Origin: an uncultured Pelagibacteraceae bacterium
GTDB taxonomy: Bacteria > Pseudomonadota > Alphaproteobacteria > Pelagibacterales > Pelagibacteraceae
DNA length: 39,580 nucleotides
Direction of reading: 5' to 3'
Assembly: GCA_902559305.1 (NCBI GenBank)
Contig: CACEHK010000008.1
Coordinates: forward strand, 1-39,580
The notes beneath the pieces are model-generated. The model was given only the letters and a program-made list of their open reading frames with translations, searched no databases and was not told where the DNA came from. The translations under genes and the position numbers were made by a program. Below are positions 24,474 through 36,210 of this stretch, piece by piece. Positions within the stretch are counted from its first letter, which is position 1; every line of letters begins with the position of its first letter.

Positions 24474-26861
24474 ATGGAAGTTAAACATACATCGCCACTT
24501 TTACCTTTGAGAGATATCGTTGTGTTTCCAAGTATGGTAATACCTTTGTTTGTAGGAAGAGATAAATCAATAACTGCGTTAAACGAAGTTATGAAAGATA
24601 ATAAGAAAATTATTTTAGTAACTCAAAAAAATTCTGAAGTAGATGATCCAAAAAAAACTGATGTTTTTATGTATGGTTGTGAGAGTACAATTTTACAATT
24701 ACTTAAATTACCCGATGGAACTGTAAAAGTTCTAGTAGAAGGTTTGAAGAGAGTAAAAATAGTTGATTTTAAGGATGATGATAAATTTATAACATGTTCT
24801 TATGAATATAATAATGACATATTAAGTAAAGATGAAGACTTAATGCCTCTAGCAATTACTGCAGTAAGAAGATTAGAAAAACTTACTTCAATAAACAAAA
24901 AACTATCTTCTGAAACAATAAATAATATTAAGGAACTTAAAGATCCTTCTAAAATTGTAGACAATATAGCTTCTCATTTAAATTCAACAATTTCTGAAAA
25001 ACAACAATTATTCGAAACTTTCGATGTAAAAAAAAGACTAAATGGCGTTATTAAAATAATGGAAAATGAAACTAGTATAATTGGTGTTGAAAAAAGAATT
25101 AGAGGTAGAGTTAAAACTCAAATGGAAAAAACACAACGTGAATATTATTTGAATGAACAATTAAAAGCGATTCAAAAAGAATTAGGTGAAATAGAAGATG
25201 GAAAAGATGAAACATCTAATTTAAATAAAGCAATTCAAAAAGCCAAAATGCCTAAAGAAGTGCAAAAAAAATGCATGTCTGAACTTAAAAAATTAAAAAA
25301 TATGAGCCCCATGTCAGCAGAGGCAACAGTAGTAAGAAATTATTTAGATTGGATGATTGATTTACCTTGGTTTAAAAAAGATAAGGTAGATATTGATTTA
25401 AATAAAGCTATGAAAACCTTAGACGAAGACCATTATGGTTTAGAAAAAGTTAAGGAAAGAATTATAGAATTTTTAGCTGTACAAAAAAGAATGGAAAAAA
25501 TTAAAGGTCCAATTTTATGTTTAATCGGCCCCCCAGGTGTTGGAAAAACATCCTTAGGCAAATCAATTGCAAAAGCTACTAATAGACAGTTTGTAAGAAT
25601 GTCATTGGGTGGCGTTCGTGATGAAGCTGAAATTAGAGGCCATAGAAGAACCTATATAGGGTCACTACCAGGGAAAATAATTCAGATGATGAAAAAAGCA
25701 GGAACAAAAAATCCATTAATTTTATTAGATGAAATTGATAAAGTTGGAAATGATTATCGAGGTGACCCATCTTCCGCATTGCTTGAGGCTTTAGATCCAG
25801 AGCAAAATACAAATTTTAATGATCATTATTTAGAAGTTGATTACGATCTCTCAGATGTAATGTTTGTTACAACAGCAAATACTTTGAATATATTGCCACC
25901 CCTATTAGACAGAATGGAGGTAATAAGAATACCTGGTTATACTGAAGATGAAAAAATAAACATTGCGAATAAATATTTATTACCTAAACAAATAAAAGAA
26001 AATGGAGTTAAAAAAGATGAACTAGATTTAGTCGATGGCACAATTAAAGAAATCATTAGAAGTTACACTAGAGAATCAGGAGTAAGAAATTTAGAAAGAG
26101 AAATATCTAAAGTAGCAAGAAAGGTAGTTAAAAAAGTTGTTGGTGGTGAAGAAAAAAAAGTGACAGTAAGCGATAAAAATATAAATGATTTTTTAGGTGT
26201 TAAAAAATTCAAATATGGAGAAGTGGAAACCAATGATAGAGTAGGCGTTGTTACAGGACTTGCTTGGACAGAATTTGGTGGTGAAATTTTAAAAATTGAA
26301 ACAATCCATATGCCAGGTAAGGGAAGAATGCAAATCACAGGAAAACTAGGCGATGTTATGCAAGAGTCAGTTAAAGCAGCCAAGTCATTTGTAAGATCTA
26401 AGAGTTTGGAATATGGAATTATACCTCCTATATTTGAAAAAAAGGATTTTCATATTCATGTCCCTGAAGGAGCTACTCCAAAAGATGGTCCATCAGCTGG
26501 TATTGGAATGGTTACCTCAATTGTTTCATCAATAACAAACAATCCTGTTCACAAGCATATTGCAATGACTGGCGAAGTTACTATTACAGGTCAAGTTTTG
26601 CCAATAGGCGGTTTAAAGGAGAAATTACTTGCAGCTCATAGAGCAGGAATTAAAGAAGTTATAATTCCAAAAGAAAATGAAAAGGATTTAGTGGATATAC
26701 CAAAAAAAGTTCGTGAGGACATTAAAATAACTTCAGTTGAGAATGTTAGTGAAGTATTAAAAATAGCTTTAAAAAAAGAACTAAAGAGAGTTGAGTGGAC
26801 TGATGTTGAAAATATTTCTAAATCAGACAAAGATCAAAAATCCCAAGCTAGTATTCAGTAA
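24474..26861 (+). CDS. lon: ATP-dependent Lon protease (LonA)
   Basis: A 795-aa LonA protease that degrades misfolded and regulatory proteins. The N-terminal substrate-recognition domain begins PLLPLRDIVVFPSMVIPLFV. The AAA+ module has Walker A GPPGVGKTSLGKS near 352-364 and Walker B PLILLDEIDKVG. The C-terminal serine protease has Ser674 in PKDGPSAGIGM and Lys717 in GGLKEKLLAAHR, the correct Ser-Lys dyad. Length and order are standard for the family. The C-terminal tail (SKSDKDQKSQASIQ) is polar. Confidence 0.97.
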   Translation: MEVKHTSPLLPLRDIVVFPSMVIPLFVGRDKSITALNEVMKDNKKIILVTQKNSEVDDPKKTDVFMYGCESTILQLLKLPDGTVKVLVEGLKRVKIVDFKDDDKFITCSYEYNNDILSKDEDLMPLAITAVRRLEKLTSINKKLSSETINNIKELKDPSKIVDNIASHLNSTISEKQQLFETFDVKKRLNGVIKIMENETSIIGVEKRIRGRVKTQMEKTQREYYLNEQLKAIQKELGEIEDGKDETSNLNKAIQKAKMPKEVQKKCMSELKKLKNMSPMSAEATVVRNYLDWMIDLPWFKKDKVDIDLNKAMKTLDEDHYGLEKVKERIIEFLAVQKRMEKIKGPILCLIGPPGVGKTSLGKSIAKATNRQFVRMSLGGVRDEAEIRGHRRTYIGSLPGKIIQMMKKAGTKNPLILLDEIDKVGNDYRGDPSSALLEALDPEQNTNFNDHYLEVDYDLSDVMFVTTANTLNILPPLLDRMEVIRIPGYTEDEKINIANKYLLPKQIKENGVKKDELDLVDGTIKEIIRSYTRESGVRNLEREISKVARKVVKKVVGGEEKKVTVSDKNINDFLGVKKFKYGEVETNDRVGVVTGLAWTEFGGEILKIETIHMPGKGRMQITGKLGDVMQESVKAAKSFVRSKSLEYGIIPPIFEKKDFHIHVPEGATPKDGPSAGIGMVTSIVSSITNNPVHKHIAMTGEVTITGQVLPIGGLKEKLLAAHRAGIKEVIIPKENEKDLVDIPKKVREDIKITSVENVSEVLKIALKKELKRVEWTDVENISKSDKDQKSQASIQ

Positions 26862-26910
26862 TTAACAATTTACTTTAACATATCGTTGTTGTATTAGTAC
26901 CTTGTTTTTT

Positions 26911-26986
26911 GGGCGGTTAGCTCAGTTGGTAGAGCATCTCGTTTACACCGAGGGGGTCAAAGGTTCGAGTCCTTTACTGCCCACCA
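26911..26986 (+). tRNA. tRNA-Val (anticodon UAC)
   Basis: The 76-base cloverleaf has acceptor GGGCGGT pairing with ACTGCCC (one G-U), then A and encoded CCA. The D arm is TAGCTCAGTTGGTAGAGCA and the anticodon loop TTTACAC shows TAC. The T arm has GGTTCGAGTCC. It lies 49 bases after lon and 8 bases ahead of tRNA-Asp, so both are likely cut from one transcript. Confidence 0.97.
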
Positions 26987-26994
26987 AAAAATAT

Positions 26995-27071
26995 GGGGGT
27001 GTAGCTCAGTTGGTTAGAGCACGTGCCTGTCACGCACGGGGCCGAGGGTTCGAGTCCCTTCACTCCCGCCA
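26995..27071 (+). tRNA. tRNA-Asp (anticodon GUC)
   Basis: The 77-base cloverleaf has acceptor GGGGGTG pairing with CACTCCC (one G-U), discriminator G and encoded CCA. The anticodon loop CTGTCAC shows GTC, flanked by GTGC/GCAC. Discriminator G and the GUC anticodon are the usual aspartate identity elements. The nuo operon starts 96 bases downstream. Confidence 0.97.
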
Positions 27072-27167
27072 CAAATTCTATATTTACTGTTAATACCTTG
27101 AAATAATCAATAAAATGTGACTTTAACTGCACTTTCATTTAGTTCAAAAGATTATATATAGAAATTG

Positions 27168-27536
27168 ATGCTTGCGGATTTTTTAAAAGATTATTTTTCA
27201 ATTATTATTTTTTTAATAATTGCACTAGGTTTAAGTTGTGCATTCATAATTCTTAATTTTGCATTATCTCCAAAAAATCCTGATCCAGAAAAACTTTCTT
27301 CATATGAGTGCGGTTTTGAACCCTTTAATGATTCAAGGATGGAATTTGATGTTAGATTTTATTTGGTTGCAATTTTATTTATTATTTTTGATCTGGAGAT
27401 AGCTTTTTTATTTCCTTGGGCTATTTCACTTGGCAATATAGGCTTGGTAGGATTTGTATCTATGATGATTTTTCTATTTATTTTAACAGTAGGATTTATT
27501 TATGAATGGAAAAAAGGAGCGTTAGATTGGGAATAA
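27168..27536 (+). CDS. nuoA: NADH-quinone oxidoreductase subunit A
   Basis: The first gene of the complex I operon; a 122-aa membrane subunit with three helices. The family marks are [42 protein letters not shown] in the middle, of which YECGFEPF and [11 protein letters not shown] are the key blocks around the Cys-loop between helices 1 and 2. The frame begins with TTG at 27165, but the ATG three bases later (27168) is the more likely start. AT-rich boxes including TATATA at 27155-27160 lie ahead, but I cannot name a promoter. It is 3 bases from nuoB. Confidence 0.95.
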   Translation: MLADFLKDYFSIIIFLIIALGLSCAFIILNFALSPKNPDPEKLSSYECGFEPFNDSRMEFDVRFYLVAILFIIFDLEIAFLFPWAISLGNIGLVGFVSMMIFLFILTVGFIYEWKKGALDWE

Positions 27537-27539
27537 AAA

Positions 27540-28061
27540 ATGATAGCTAATGATAAAGAAAAAGAAATACCAGAGGAGTTTAAAAAACTTGCTGAAGACT
27601 TTAGCAAGGATGGTTTTATAACAACCTCTTTTGATAATTTAGTTAATTGGGCGAGAACAGGCTCTTTACATTGGATGACTTTTGGTCTTGCTTGTTGTGC
27701 GGTTGAAATGATGCAAACGTCAATGCCCAGATATGATCTTGAGAGATTTGGTGCTGCTCCAAGAGGCTCACCAAGACAATCTGATGTCATGATTGTAGCA
27801 GGTACCTTAACCAATAAAATGGCCCCAGCATTAAGAAAAGTTTACGATCAAATGCCTGAGCCAAGATATGTTATATCAATGGGTAGTTGTGCTAATGGTG
27901 GTGGTTATTATCATTATTCTTATTCTGTTGTAAGGGGATGTGATAGAGTTGTGCCTGTTGATATATATGTACCAGGCTGCCCACCTTCTGCTGAGGCTCT
28001 ACTTTATGGCATAATGCAACTTCAAAAAAAAATTAGAAACAAAGGTTCTTTACAAAGATAA
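27540..28061 (+). CDS. nuoB: NADH-quinone oxidoreductase subunit B
   Basis: The 173-aa NuoB carries cluster N2, the last Fe-S centre before quinone. Its four ligands are Cys52 and Cys53 ([10 protein letters not shown]), Cys117 (MGSCANGGG), and Cys147 ([11 protein letters not shown]). The loop [15 protein letters not shown] is the quinone-site region. Length matches alphaproteobacterial NuoB. The spacing of 3 bases from nuoA and 1 base to nuoC shows tight coupling. Confidence 0.97.
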   Translation: MIANDKEKEIPEEFKKLAEDFSKDGFITTSFDNLVNWARTGSLHWMTFGLACCAVEMMQTSMPRYDLERFGAAPRGSPRQSDVMIVAGTLTNKMAPALRKVYDQMPEPRYVISMGSCANGGGYYHYSYSVVRGCDRVVPVDIYVPGCPPSAEALLYGIMQLQKKIRNKGSLQR

Positions 28062-28062
28062 A

Positions 28063-28653
28063 ATGAATAATTTATCTGACTTAGAAAAAATAATAAATTC
28101 TGAACTTAATACCAAAATAAAAAGTTCAAAAATCAACCATCAACAAATTTACCTTAGTATTGAAAATGGAAATTTAATAGAAGTTTTGTTGTTTTTAAAA
28201 AACAATAGCAAAACTAAATTTAAACAGTTAATTGATATAACAGCTGTCGACTATCCTGAGAACGAAAGGCGTTTCAAGTTAGTTTATTTATTATTGAGCC
28301 ATGAATTTAATTCAAGGGTTTTGATAGATTTTTTTATAAGCGAAAATGAAATTGTTTCTTCTTTAACCTCTATTTATCCTTCATCTAATTGGATGGAAAG
28401 AGAAGTTTTTGATATGTATGGAATTAAATTTAAAGATCATCCAGATCTGAGAAGAATACTAACTGATTATGGATTTGAAGGACATCCTCTTAGAAAAGAC
28501 TTTCCATTAACAGGGCACAATGAAGTTAGATATAGCGAGAATGATAAAAAAGTAGTCTATGAGCCCGTTAAGCTAGAACAAAATTATAGAAATTTTGATT
28601 ACGAAAGTCCGTGGGAAGGTACTAAATATATAAAAAATCAAACTAAGAAATAA
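28063..28653 (+). CDS. nuoC: NADH-quinone oxidoreductase subunit C
   Basis: The 196-aa 30-kDa subunit of the peripheral arm, here a separate gene and not fused to nuoD as in E. coli. The signature is [24 protein letters not shown], with [13 protein letters not shown] following. The C-terminal [21 protein letters not shown] is usual. The stop shares a base with the nuoD start (TAATG), so NuoC and NuoD are made in step. Confidence 0.96.
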   Translation: MNNLSDLEKIINSELNTKIKSSKINHQQIYLSIENGNLIEVLLFLKNNSKTKFKQLIDITAVDYPENERRFKLVYLLLSHEFNSRVLIDFFISENEIVSSLTSIYPSSNWMEREVFDMYGIKFKDHPDLRRILTDYGFEGHPLRKDFPLTGHNEVRYSENDKKVVYEPVKLEQNYRNFDYESPWEGTKYIKNQTKK

Positions 28654-29828
28654 TGCCTAAAGAAAAAAAAACATTAAATTTAAATTTTGGACCTCAGCAT
28701 CCAGCAGCACACGGTGTACTAAGATTAATTCTTGAATTAGACGGAGAAATTGTTGAACATGCTGATCCCCATATAGGATTACTTCATAGAGGAACAGAAA
28801 AATTAATTGAAAATAAAACTTATCTTCAGGCGCTACCTTATTTTGATAGACTTGATTATGTAGCTCCGATGAATCAGGAGCATGCTTTTGCACTAGCAAT
28901 CGAAAAAATTTTAGATATTGAAGTCCCAATCAGAGCTCAATTTATTAGAGTTATGTTCTGTGAAATTGGAAGAATTCTTAGCCATATTTTAAATATTACC
29001 ACACAAGCATTAGACGTAGGAGCTTTAACACCTTCTCTGTGGGGATTTGAAGAGAGAGAAACCCTAATGACTTTTTACGAAAGAGTTTCAGGGTCAAGAC
29101 TACATGCTAATTATTTTAGAGCAGGTGGAGTCCATCAGGATCTACCCAGAGGTTTGGATGAAGATATAGCAAATTTTTGTCAAAAATTTCCTAAGGTTAT
29201 TGATGATTTAGAAACATTACTTACTGATAATAGAATTTTTAAACAAAGAAATGTGGATATTGGTATTGTAACAAAGCAGGATGCTTTAGATTATTCATTT
29301 TCAGGTGTCATGCTAAGAGGCTCGGGTATCCCCTGGGATTTAAGAAAAGCGCAACCATATGAGTGTTATAATCAATTCGATTTTAAAATACCAATCGGAA
29401 AAAATGGTGATTGTTATGATAGATATTTATGCAGAATTGAAGAAATGCGAGAAAGTGTAAAAATAATAAACCAGTGTTTAGCGCAAATGCCCAGTGGTCC
29501 AATTAAAACCTTAGATGGAAAAATTAGCCCTCCTCCTAAAAAAGAATTAAAACAATCAATGGAAGCATTAATACATCATTTTAAATTATTTACAGAAGGT
29601 TACAGAGTAAAAAAAGATGAAATATATATATCAGTTGAAGCACCTAAAGGAGAGTTTGGCGTGTATTTAATATCTGATGGATCTAATAAGCCTTACAAAT
29701 GCAAAATAAGAGCTCCTGGTTTTTCTCATTTACAAGCAATGGATTATTTAATTAAAGGTCATATGTTAGCAGATGTTCCGGCAGTACTCGGATCGATGGA
29801 TGTAGTTTTTGGAGAAATTGATAGATGA
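28653..29828 (+). CDS. nuoD: NADH-quinone oxidoreductase subunit D
   Basis: The 391-aa 49-kDa subunit that forms the quinone pocket with NuoB. The N-terminal [16 protein letters not shown] and [14 protein letters not shown] blocks hold the conserved His of the quinone site. The C-terminal [11 protein letters not shown] and [18 protein letters not shown] match the family end, so the length is complete. It overlaps nuoC by 1 base and nuoE by 4 bases. Confidence 0.97.
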   Translation: MPKEKKTLNLNFGPQHPAAHGVLRLILELDGEIVEHADPHIGLLHRGTEKLIENKTYLQALPYFDRLDYVAPMNQEHAFALAIEKILDIEVPIRAQFIRVMFCEIGRILSHILNITTQALDVGALTPSLWGFEERETLMTFYERVSGSRLHANYFRAGGVHQDLPRGLDEDIANFCQKFPKVIDDLETLLTDNRIFKQRNVDIGIVTKQDALDYSFSGVMLRGSGIPWDLRKAQPYECYNQFDFKIPIGKNGDCYDRYLCRIEEMRESVKIINQCLAQMPSGPIKTLDGKISPPPKKELKQSMEALIHHFKLFTEGYRVKKDEIYISVEAPKGEFGVYLISDGSNKPYKCKIRAPGFSHLQAMDYLIKGHMLADVPAVLGSMDVVFGEIDR

Positions 29829-30433
29829 GTATAAAAAAAATATCAAAAGATCAACCTGAAAAATTTGAGTTTAATAAAAGTAACTTTGATGAAGCTAATA
29901 AAATTATTAAAAACTACCCTGAGGGTAAACAACAGAGTGCTGTAATGGCTTTACTATATTTGGCACAAAAGCAAAATGATAATTGGATACCACTAGTAGC
30001 CATGAAATACATAGCTAAATTTTTATCAATACCATATATTAAAGTTTATGAGGTAGCTACTTTTTATTCGATGTACAATTTGTCTCCTGTGGGAAAATAT
30101 TTTATTCAAGTATGCACTACAACACCATGTATGATTAGAGGTGCATATGATATTGTTAAAGTATGTAAAAAAAAAATTTCTGAAAAAGAAAAAGAGCTGT
30201 CAAAAGATAAAACTTGTTCATGGATGGAGGTTGAATGTTTAGGTGCCTGTATCAATGCTCCGATGATGCAAATTAATGAAGATTATTATGAGGATTTAGA
30301 CGAAAAAAAAACAGCAAATATTATTGATCAAATTTATAAAGGTGAAAAACCAAAACCTGGTTCTTACAGAGGAAGAAAAAATTCTGAGCCAGAAAATAAT
30401 AGAAAAACATTATTAAATATTAAAAATGCTTAA
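29825..30433 (+). CDS. nuoE: NADH-quinone oxidoreductase subunit E
   Basis: The 202-aa 24-kDa subunit with the off-pathway 2Fe-2S cluster N1a. Ligands are Cys97 and Cys102 ([10 protein letters not shown]) and Cys138 and Cys142 ([12 protein letters not shown]). The thioredoxin-like core is preceded by the helical [11 protein letters not shown] block. The last 30 residues ([18 protein letters not shown]) are a basic tail. It overlaps nuoF by 8 bases. Confidence 0.96.
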   Translation: MSIKKISKDQPEKFEFNKSNFDEANKIIKNYPEGKQQSAVMALLYLAQKQNDNWIPLVAMKYIAKFLSIPYIKVYEVATFYSMYNLSPVGKYFIQVCTTTPCMIRGAYDIVKVCKKKISEKEKELSKDKTCSWMEVECLGACINAPMMQINEDYYEDLDEKKTANIIDQIYKGEKPKPGSYRGRKNSEPENNRKTLLNIKNA

Positions 30434-31748
30434 GGACGAAGATAGAATTTTTACAAACTTGTATAACGATTTTGATCCAGGCATTGAATCTGCCCAAAGA
30501 AGAGGTGATTGGAAAAACACTAAAGATATAATAAGCAAAGGTAAAGAATGGATAATAAATGAAGTGAAATTATCAGAACTAAGAGGAAGAGGCGGCGCTG
30601 GATTTCCAACAGGTCTTAAATGGTCATTTGCACCAAAAGAAGTAACTTCTAGACCACATTACTTAGTAATCAATGCTGACGAGTCAGAACCCGGCACCTG
30701 TAAAGATAGAGACATATTAAGAAATGAACCTCAAAAATTAATCGAAGGTTGTCTATTAGCTTCTTATGCAATCAATGCACACAAATGTTATATCTATATA
30801 AGAGGAGAATACCTTAAGGAGGGAAAGGAATTACAAAAGGCTATTAATGAAGCATATGAAAAAAAATTAATTGGTAACAATGCTTGTGATAGTGGATGGG
30901 ATTTAGACATTTATATACATTATGGTGCAGGTGCATATATTTGTGGTGAAGAAACAGCATTACTTGAAAGTATAGAAGGAAATAAAGGTCAACCAAGATT
31001 AAAACCACCTTTCCCAGCTTTAATAGGTTTGTATGGATGTCCAACAATTATTAACAATGTTGAAACGATCGCTGTAGTGCCAACTATTTTAAGAAGAGGG
31101 GGAAAATGGTTTGCTTCATTAGGTAGACCAAAAAATACTGGTTCAAAAATTTATTGTATTTCTGGAAATGTTAATAATCCATGTAATGTTGAAGAAGAAA
31201 TGGGTATTCCACTAAAAGATTTAATAGACAAGCATGCTGGTGGTGTAATTGGAGGCTGGGACAATCTTAAAGCAGTTATTCCTGGAGGATCTTCTATGCC
31301 TTTAATACCAAAACAAATTTGTGAAACAATAAAAATGGACTTTGATGAATGTGTTGAAAACAAAACAGGTCTAGGAACAGCGGGTATTGTAGTAATAAAT
31401 AAAGATCAAGATATAATTAAGTGTATGGCAAGAATAGCAAGATTCTATAAGCACGAAAGCTGTGGTCAATGTACCCCTTGTAGAGAAGGTTCTGGATGGA
31501 TGTGGAGAATGTTGGAAAGAATGGCCAAAGGTGAAGCATCCAGAGATGAAGTTGAAATGTTAATGGATGTTACAAAACAAATCGAAGGACATACAATATG
31601 TGCTTTTGGTGAAGGCTCGGCTTGGCCTGTTCAAGGATTATTAAGACATTTTAAAAAAGAAGTGGAAAAAAGAAATAATTTTAATCCATTAGTAGAAAGA
31701 AATAAAAAAGTTCCTTACCTAGTGGATCAACATTTGTTAGAAAAATAA
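30426..31748 (+). CDS. nuoF: NADH-quinone oxidoreductase subunit F
   Basis: The 440-aa 51-kDa subunit oxidises NADH. The glycine-rich nucleotide block [13 protein letters not shown] (about 55-67) and [19 protein letters not shown] form the NADH and FMN sites. Cluster N3 is held by [12 protein letters not shown] (about 344-355) and a fourth Cys in [16 protein letters not shown] (about 391). It shares a base with nuoG (TAATG). All family marks are intact. Confidence 0.97.
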   Translation: MLKDEDRIFTNLYNDFDPGIESAQRRGDWKNTKDIISKGKEWIINEVKLSELRGRGGAGFPTGLKWSFAPKEVTSRPHYLVINADESEPGTCKDRDILRNEPQKLIEGCLLASYAINAHKCYIYIRGEYLKEGKELQKAINEAYEKKLIGNNACDSGWDLDIYIHYGAGAYICGEETALLESIEGNKGQPRLKPPFPALIGLYGCPTIINNVETIAVVPTILRRGGKWFASLGRPKNTGSKIYCISGNVNNPCNVEEEMGIPLKDLIDKHAGGVIGGWDNLKAVIPGGSSMPLIPKQICETIKMDFDECVENKTGLGTAGIVVINKDQDIIKCMARIARFYKHESCGQCTPCREGSGWMWRMLERMAKGEASRDEVEMLMDVTKQIEGHTICAFGEGSAWPVQGLLRHFKKEVEKRNNFNPLVERNKKVPYLVDQHLLEK

Positions 31749-33778
31749 TGATTAAAATAAAAGTAAATGAAATTGATTTAGAGGTTGAAGAAGGACTAAC
31801 AGTTCTCCAAGCCTGTGAAAAAGCAGGAGCAGAAATACCAAGATTTTGTTATCATGAAAAACTTTCAATTGCAGGAAATTGTAGAATGTGTTTAGTGGAA
31901 ATAGAAAAATCACCTAAACCGATTGCTTCATGTGCTATGCCAATAGCAGAAGGAATGAATATTAAAACAAATACTGAAAAAGTTGAAAAAGCAAGAAAAG
32001 GAGTAATGGAATTTTTGCTTGCAAATCATCCTTTAGATTGTCCTGTCTGTGATCAAGGTGGAGAATGTGATTTACAAGATCAGTCAATGTTCTATGGAAT
32101 TGATAAATCTAGATACAAAGAAAATAAGAGACAAGTCCCAGAAAAATACATGGGGCCATTGATTAAAACTCAAATGACAAGGTGCATTCATTGCACAAGA
32201 TGTATTAGGTTTGCAACAGAAATTGCTGGCGTATCAGAGCTTGGAGCGATAGGACGTGGTGAAGATATGCAAGTAACAACATATTTGGAAAAATCAATGG
32301 AGTCTGAACTTTCGGCAAATGTAATTGATTTATGTCCAGTTGGAGCATTAACATCTAAGCCTTACGTATTTGAAGCTAGGCCATGGGATCTAAAAAAAAC
32401 TGAAACTATAGACGTTATGGACTCTGTTGGATCTAATATAAGAGTAGACACATATGGCTGGGAAGTCAAAAGAGTTTTGCCTAGAATAAATGAAGATATT
32501 AATGAAGAATGGATTTCAGACAAAACAAGATATGCTTGTGATGGCATAAAAAATCAAAGATTAGACACACCTTATTATAAAGTTAATAACGATTTCAAAA
32601 AAATATCTTGGAAAGAAGCAAATAGGATAGTTATAGAGAAGATAAAAGAAACTTTGCCTGATAAAATTGCTGGTTTCACTGGAGATCTCACAAATATGGA
32701 GACACAGTATGTTGCAAAAGAATTTTTTAGCAGGACTATAAAATCAAAATTTTTAGAATCAAGAAATGAAAATTTATATGTAAATGTAGGCAGTAGAAAA
32801 AATTATCTTTTTAACGCAACATTAAACGGTATAGAACAGTCAGATTTTGTATTATTAATTGGTACTAACCCAAGGTATGAAGCAACAATTTTAAATGCAA
32901 GAATTAGAAAAGCTTTTTTAAAAAATAATTTTGAAATTTATTCAATAGGCGATGTTGGCAATTTAACTTATCCATATAAATCTCTTTCTAACGATACAAA
33001 AATAATTAAAGAAATTATTGAAGGTAAACACGAAATTTCAAATAAGATTAAATTATCAAAAAAACCTTTAATAATTATTGGAGAAAAAATTTTAAGTCTT
33101 AAGACTGGAAAATATATTTTTGAAGGAATAAAAAAATATTTATCATCCTTAAATAAAATAAACGAAGAATGGAATTCTTTAAATATACTTTCTAAAAATG
33201 CATCATCAGTTGGTTCTTATGATTTAAACATTTTAAGTTCAGCTGATGGAGAAAATGTCGTTTTAAATAAACTTCAAAATAATGATTTTGAAATAGTATT
33301 TTTGTTAGGGCAAGATAATTTAAATTTTAAAAAGAAAAATGAATTTATTATTTATATTGGAAGTCATGGAGATAAGGGAGCTGAATGCGCTGATATTATT
33401 TTACCTGGTTCAACATATACTGAACAAGATGGTTATTTTACTAATTTAGAAGGAAAAGTTCAGAAAGCTTATAAAGCCTCATACCCTCCAGGAGATGCTA
33501 AAGAAGATTGGGAAATAATAAATAATTTATCTGAATTATTAAAAAGAAAAAAAATATTTAAAAATAAGGATGAATTAATTGATAGTATGTTTAATTATAT
33601 AAGTCTTAAGAAGCAAATTAAAATTGAAGAAAACTTAGATTTAAATTTTTTAAATGAAAAAATTTATATAGATAATTCTAATTATTATTTTTCTAATGTA
33701 ATAGCTCGTTCCTCAAAAACAATGGTTGATTGTAATAATGCAAAAACAAAACTTAACAATACAGGTACTGAAGGATAA
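31748..33778 (+). CDS. nuoG: NADH-quinone oxidoreductase subunit G
   Basis: The 676-aa subunit carries several Fe-S clusters. N1b ligands are Cys34, Cys45, Cys48 and Cys62. The N5 set is His94, Cys98, Cys101 and Cys107 ([17 protein letters not shown]). N4 ligands are Cys146, Cys149 and Cys152 with a later Cys in LCPVGAL (about 196). The rest is the molybdopterin-oxidoreductase-like domain without a visible cofactor site, as usual for NuoG. The C-terminal part is AT-rich and Asn/Lys-rich, with weaker conservation. It overlaps nuoF and nuoH by one base each. Confidence 0.96.
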   Translation: MIKIKVNEIDLEVEEGLTVLQACEKAGAEIPRFCYHEKLSIAGNCRMCLVEIEKSPKPIASCAMPIAEGMNIKTNTEKVEKARKGVMEFLLANHPLDCPVCDQGGECDLQDQSMFYGIDKSRYKENKRQVPEKYMGPLIKTQMTRCIHCTRCIRFATEIAGVSELGAIGRGEDMQVTTYLEKSMESELSANVIDLCPVGALTSKPYVFEARPWDLKKTETIDVMDSVGSNIRVDTYGWEVKRVLPRINEDINEEWISDKTRYACDGIKNQRLDTPYYKVNNDFKKISWKEANRIVIEKIKETLPDKIAGFTGDLTNMETQYVAKEFFSRTIKSKFLESRNENLYVNVGSRKNYLFNATLNGIEQSDFVLLIGTNPRYEATILNARIRKAFLKNNFEIYSIGDVGNLTYPYKSLSNDTKIIKEIIEGKHEISNKIKLSKKPLIIIGEKILSLKTGKYIFEGIKKYLSSLNKINEEWNSLNILSKNASSVGSYDLNILSSADGENVVLNKLQNNDFEIVFLLGQDNLNFKKKNEFIIYIGSHGDKGAECADIILPGSTYTEQDGYFTNLEGKVQKAYKASYPPGDAKEDWEIINNLSELLKRKKIFKNKDELIDSMFNYISLKKQIKIEENLDLNFLNEKIYIDNSNYYFSNVIARSSKTMVDCNNAKTKLNNTGTEG

Positions 33779-34779
33779 TGTTAGATTATTTAATTATTTT
33801 TTTTAATGAGGTTTATAAAATTCTCTTTTTACTCATACCAGTGTTGGTTTCAGTAGCCATGATTGTTTGGCTAGACAGAAGAGTTTGGGCTTTTGTGCAG
33901 AAAAGAAGAGGACCAAATGTAGTCGGTCCTTTTGGTTTGTTTCAGTCATTAGCAGATGCTTTAAAATATATTTTTAAAGAAATAATAATTCCTGCTAGTT
34001 CAAATAAAGTTATTTTTATTTTAGCTCCTATTGTAACAATGACTTTAGCTCTAGTTTCATGGGCCGTCATACCTTTTAGCGAAGATTACGTTTTAGCAGA
34101 TATTAATGTGGGTATTTTATATCTTTTTGCTATTTCTTCGTTAGGGGTTTATGGGATTATTATGGGTGGTTGGGCATCGAACTCAAAATATCCATTTTTA
34201 GGAGCTATTAGATCAGCAGCACAAATGGTTTCTTACGAAGTCTCTATTGGTGTAATAATAATCAATGTATTATTGTGTGTGGGCTCATTGAATTTGACTG
34301 ATATCGTATTAGCTCAACAAAAATTATGGTTTATAATTCCATTATTTCCAATGTTTGTTATTTTTTTTATATCAGCACTAGCCGAAACTAATCGACCACC
34401 CTTTGATCTACCTGAAGCCGAAGCAGAGTTGGTTGCAGGCTACCAGACTGAATATTCAGGCATGATGTATGCAATGTTTTGGCTTGGTGAATATGCAAAT
34501 ATATTATTAATGTGTTCAATGGGCTCAATTTTATTTTTAGGAGGATGGTTATCACCAATAGATCTTTATCCATTTACATTGGTACCACCACCTATATGGT
34601 TAATAATTAAAATATTATTATTATTCATTTTATTTTCTTTAATAAAAGCAATTGTACCAAGATATAGATATGATCAACTAATGAAATTAGGTTGGAAAAT
34701 TTTTCTTCCATTTTCTTTAATATGGGTCGTAATTACAGCAAGTTATTTATTTTATTTTAATCTATTACCAGTAAATTAA
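33778..34779 (+). CDS. nuoH: NADH-quinone oxidoreductase subunit H
   Basis: The 333-aa membrane subunit at the junction of peripheral and membrane arms. Marks are [34 protein letters not shown] (residues about 32-63, of which [11 protein letters not shown] is the key) and [30 protein letters not shown], the conserved acidic loop that lines the quinone and proton path. About eight helices. Complete length. Two bases precede nuoI. Confidence 0.97.
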   Translation: MLDYLIIFFNEVYKILFLLIPVLVSVAMIVWLDRRVWAFVQKRRGPNVVGPFGLFQSLADALKYIFKEIIIPASSNKVIFILAPIVTMTLALVSWAVIPFSEDYVLADINVGILYLFAISSLGVYGIIMGGWASNSKYPFLGAIRSAAQMVSYEVSIGVIIINVLLCVGSLNLTDIVLAQQKLWFIIPLFPMFVIFFISALAETNRPPFDLPEAEAELVAGYQTEYSGMMYAMFWLGEYANILLMCSMGSILFLGGWLSPIDLYPFTLVPPPIWLIIKILLLFILFSLIKAIVPRYRYDQLMKLGWKIFLPFSLIWVVITASYLFYFNLLPVN

Positions 34780-34781
34780 TT

Positions 34782-35267
34782 ATGAAAATTTCACGTATAT
34801 TAAAAACAATTTTATTAATTGATTTTTTGAGTGGCTTATTAATTGCAATCAAGGAATCTTTCAAAGCAAAAAAAACATTGAACTATCCATTCGAAAAGGG
34901 AAAAATCAGTCCAAGATTTAGAGGAGAGCATGCTTTACGAAGATATCCAAATGGCGAAGAAAGATGTATAGCTTGTAAATTATGTGAAGCTGTTTGTCCC
35001 GCCCAAGCAATCACAATTGAATCAACTGAAAGAGATGATGGAAGTAGAAAAACAACAAGATATGATATCGATATGCTTAAATGCATTTATTGTGGTTTAT
35101 GTGAAGAATCTTGTCCTGTTGATGCAATTGTTCAGGGTCCTAATTTTGAATTCTCAACTGAATCAAGAGAAGAGCTTTATTATAATAAGCAAAAATTATT
35201 AGATAATGGAGATAGGTGGGAAAGTTTATTAGCAGCAAATATTAAAGCAGACAATCCTTATAGATAA
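34782..35267 (+). CDS. nuoI: NADH-quinone oxidoreductase subunit I
   Basis: The 161-aa ferredoxin-like subunit carries two 4Fe-4S clusters (N6a and N6b). Ligands are Cys62, 65, 68 and 72 ([11 protein letters not shown]) and Cys101, 104, 107 and 111 ([11 protein letters not shown]), each followed by P as usual. The preceding [17 protein letters not shown] block is the family signature. Normal length. Two bases separate it from nuoJ. Confidence 0.97.
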   Translation: MKISRILKTILLIDFLSGLLIAIKESFKAKKTLNYPFEKGKISPRFRGEHALRRYPNGEERCIACKLCEAVCPAQAITIESTERDDGSRKTTRYDIDMLKCIYCGLCEESCPVDAIVQGPNFEFSTESREELYYNKQKLLDNGDRWESLLAANIKADNPYR

Positions 35268-35269
35268 AA

Positions 35270-35905
35270 ATGATAATTCACTCTATATTTTTTTATATTT
35301 TTTCCATAATAGCAATATTTTCTGCAATAATGGTTACAGTCTCAAGAAACACTGTTCATTCTGTATTTTTTTTAATTTTAGATTTTATTAGTATTTCATG
35401 TCTTTTTATTATGATTGGTGCTGAATTTATTGGAATGATAATGTTGATCGTCTATGTAGGTGCTGTTGCGGTGTTATTTTTATTTGTTGTAATGATGTTA
35501 AACGTTTCACAACAAAAGAATGAATGGCTAAGTGGGGAAAAAAATTCAAATCATATACCTATAGGGTTATTAATAAGTTCTGTAATTTTTTTTGAATTAA
35601 TTATTGTTGCCGGAGGATGGAAATATAAACCTGAGTTAATAAAAAGTTTTAATAACATTGGTATCGATTTAAATACAACAAATACGCACGCAATTGGCAA
35701 TGTTTTATATACAGATTACATACATCTTTTTCAAATAAGTGGAATGATCCTTCTAGTTGCAATGATTGGAGCTATAGTTTTGACATTTAGGAACAGAGAA
35801 GGAATCAAAAGACAAAGTTACTTCAATCAAATATCAAGAGAACGCAATGAAGCCGTTGAAGTTGTTGATGTAGAAAAAAATAAAGGAGTAAAAATTGATG
35901 TTTGA
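35270..35905 (+). CDS. nuoJ: NADH-quinone oxidoreductase subunit J
   Basis: The 211-aa five-helix membrane subunit. The signature is [28 protein letters not shown] (about 49-76), where [18 protein letters not shown] is the most conserved. The polar C-terminal end ([24 protein letters not shown]) is extended and charged. It overlaps the likely nuoK start by 8 bases, and AAGGAG at 35883-35888 inside the gene serves nuoK. Confidence 0.95.
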   Translation: MIIHSIFFYIFSIIAIFSAIMVTVSRNTVHSVFFLILDFISISCLFIMIGAEFIGMIMLIVYVGAVAVLFLFVVMMLNVSQQKNEWLSGEKNSNHIPIGLLISSVIFFELIIVAGGWKYKPELIKSFNNIGIDLNTTNTHAIGNVLYTDYIHLFQISGMILLVAMIGAIVLTFRNREGIKRQSYFNQISRERNEAVEVVDVEKNKGVKIDV

Positions 35906-36209
35906 GATAGGCCTTGGCCATTATTTATTACTTGGAGCAACAATTTTTACAATTGGCGTAGTAGGGATATTTTTAAACAGAAAAAATATTATTGTAATTT
36001 TAATGAGTATAGAACTTATACTTCTTGCAGTTAATATTAATTTAGTTGCCTTTTCAATTTATCTAAATGATTTATCGGGACAAATATTTACTTTATTTAT
36101 ATTAACTGTTGCCGCCGCAGAAGCTGCAATAGGTCTAGCTATCATTGTAATATATTACAGGAACTCCGGAACAATAAGAGTCCAAGAAATTGATAAACTA
36201 AAAGGATAA
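35898..36209 (+). CDS. nuoK: NADH-quinone oxidoreductase subunit K
   Basis: The 103-aa three-helix proton-channel subunit. The two key membrane glutamates are in [13 protein letters not shown] (about 35) and [12 protein letters not shown] (about 71). I prefer ATG 35898 over the TTG at 35895, because AAGGAG lies 9 bases upstream and the start [12 protein letters not shown] is usual. It overlaps nuoJ by 8 bases and nuoL follows after 1 base. Confidence 0.96.
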   Translation: MFEIGLGHYLLLGATIFTIGVVGIFLNRKNIIVILMSIELILLAVNINLVAFSIYLNDLSGQIFTLFILTVAAAEAAIGLAIIVIYYRNSGTIRVQEIDKLKG

Positions 36210-36210
36210 A

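Noticed and set aside
26902..27093. 63-codon frame across the two tRNAs
   Set aside because: It translates the tRNA-Val and tRNA-Asp genes; a well-known spurious ORF type (product rich in RLAQLVEH-like sequence).
27098..27160. Promoter for nuo (TTGAAA at 27098 or TATATA at 27155)
   Set aside because: Neither has a matching partner box at 16-18 bases; not strong enough to list as a feature.
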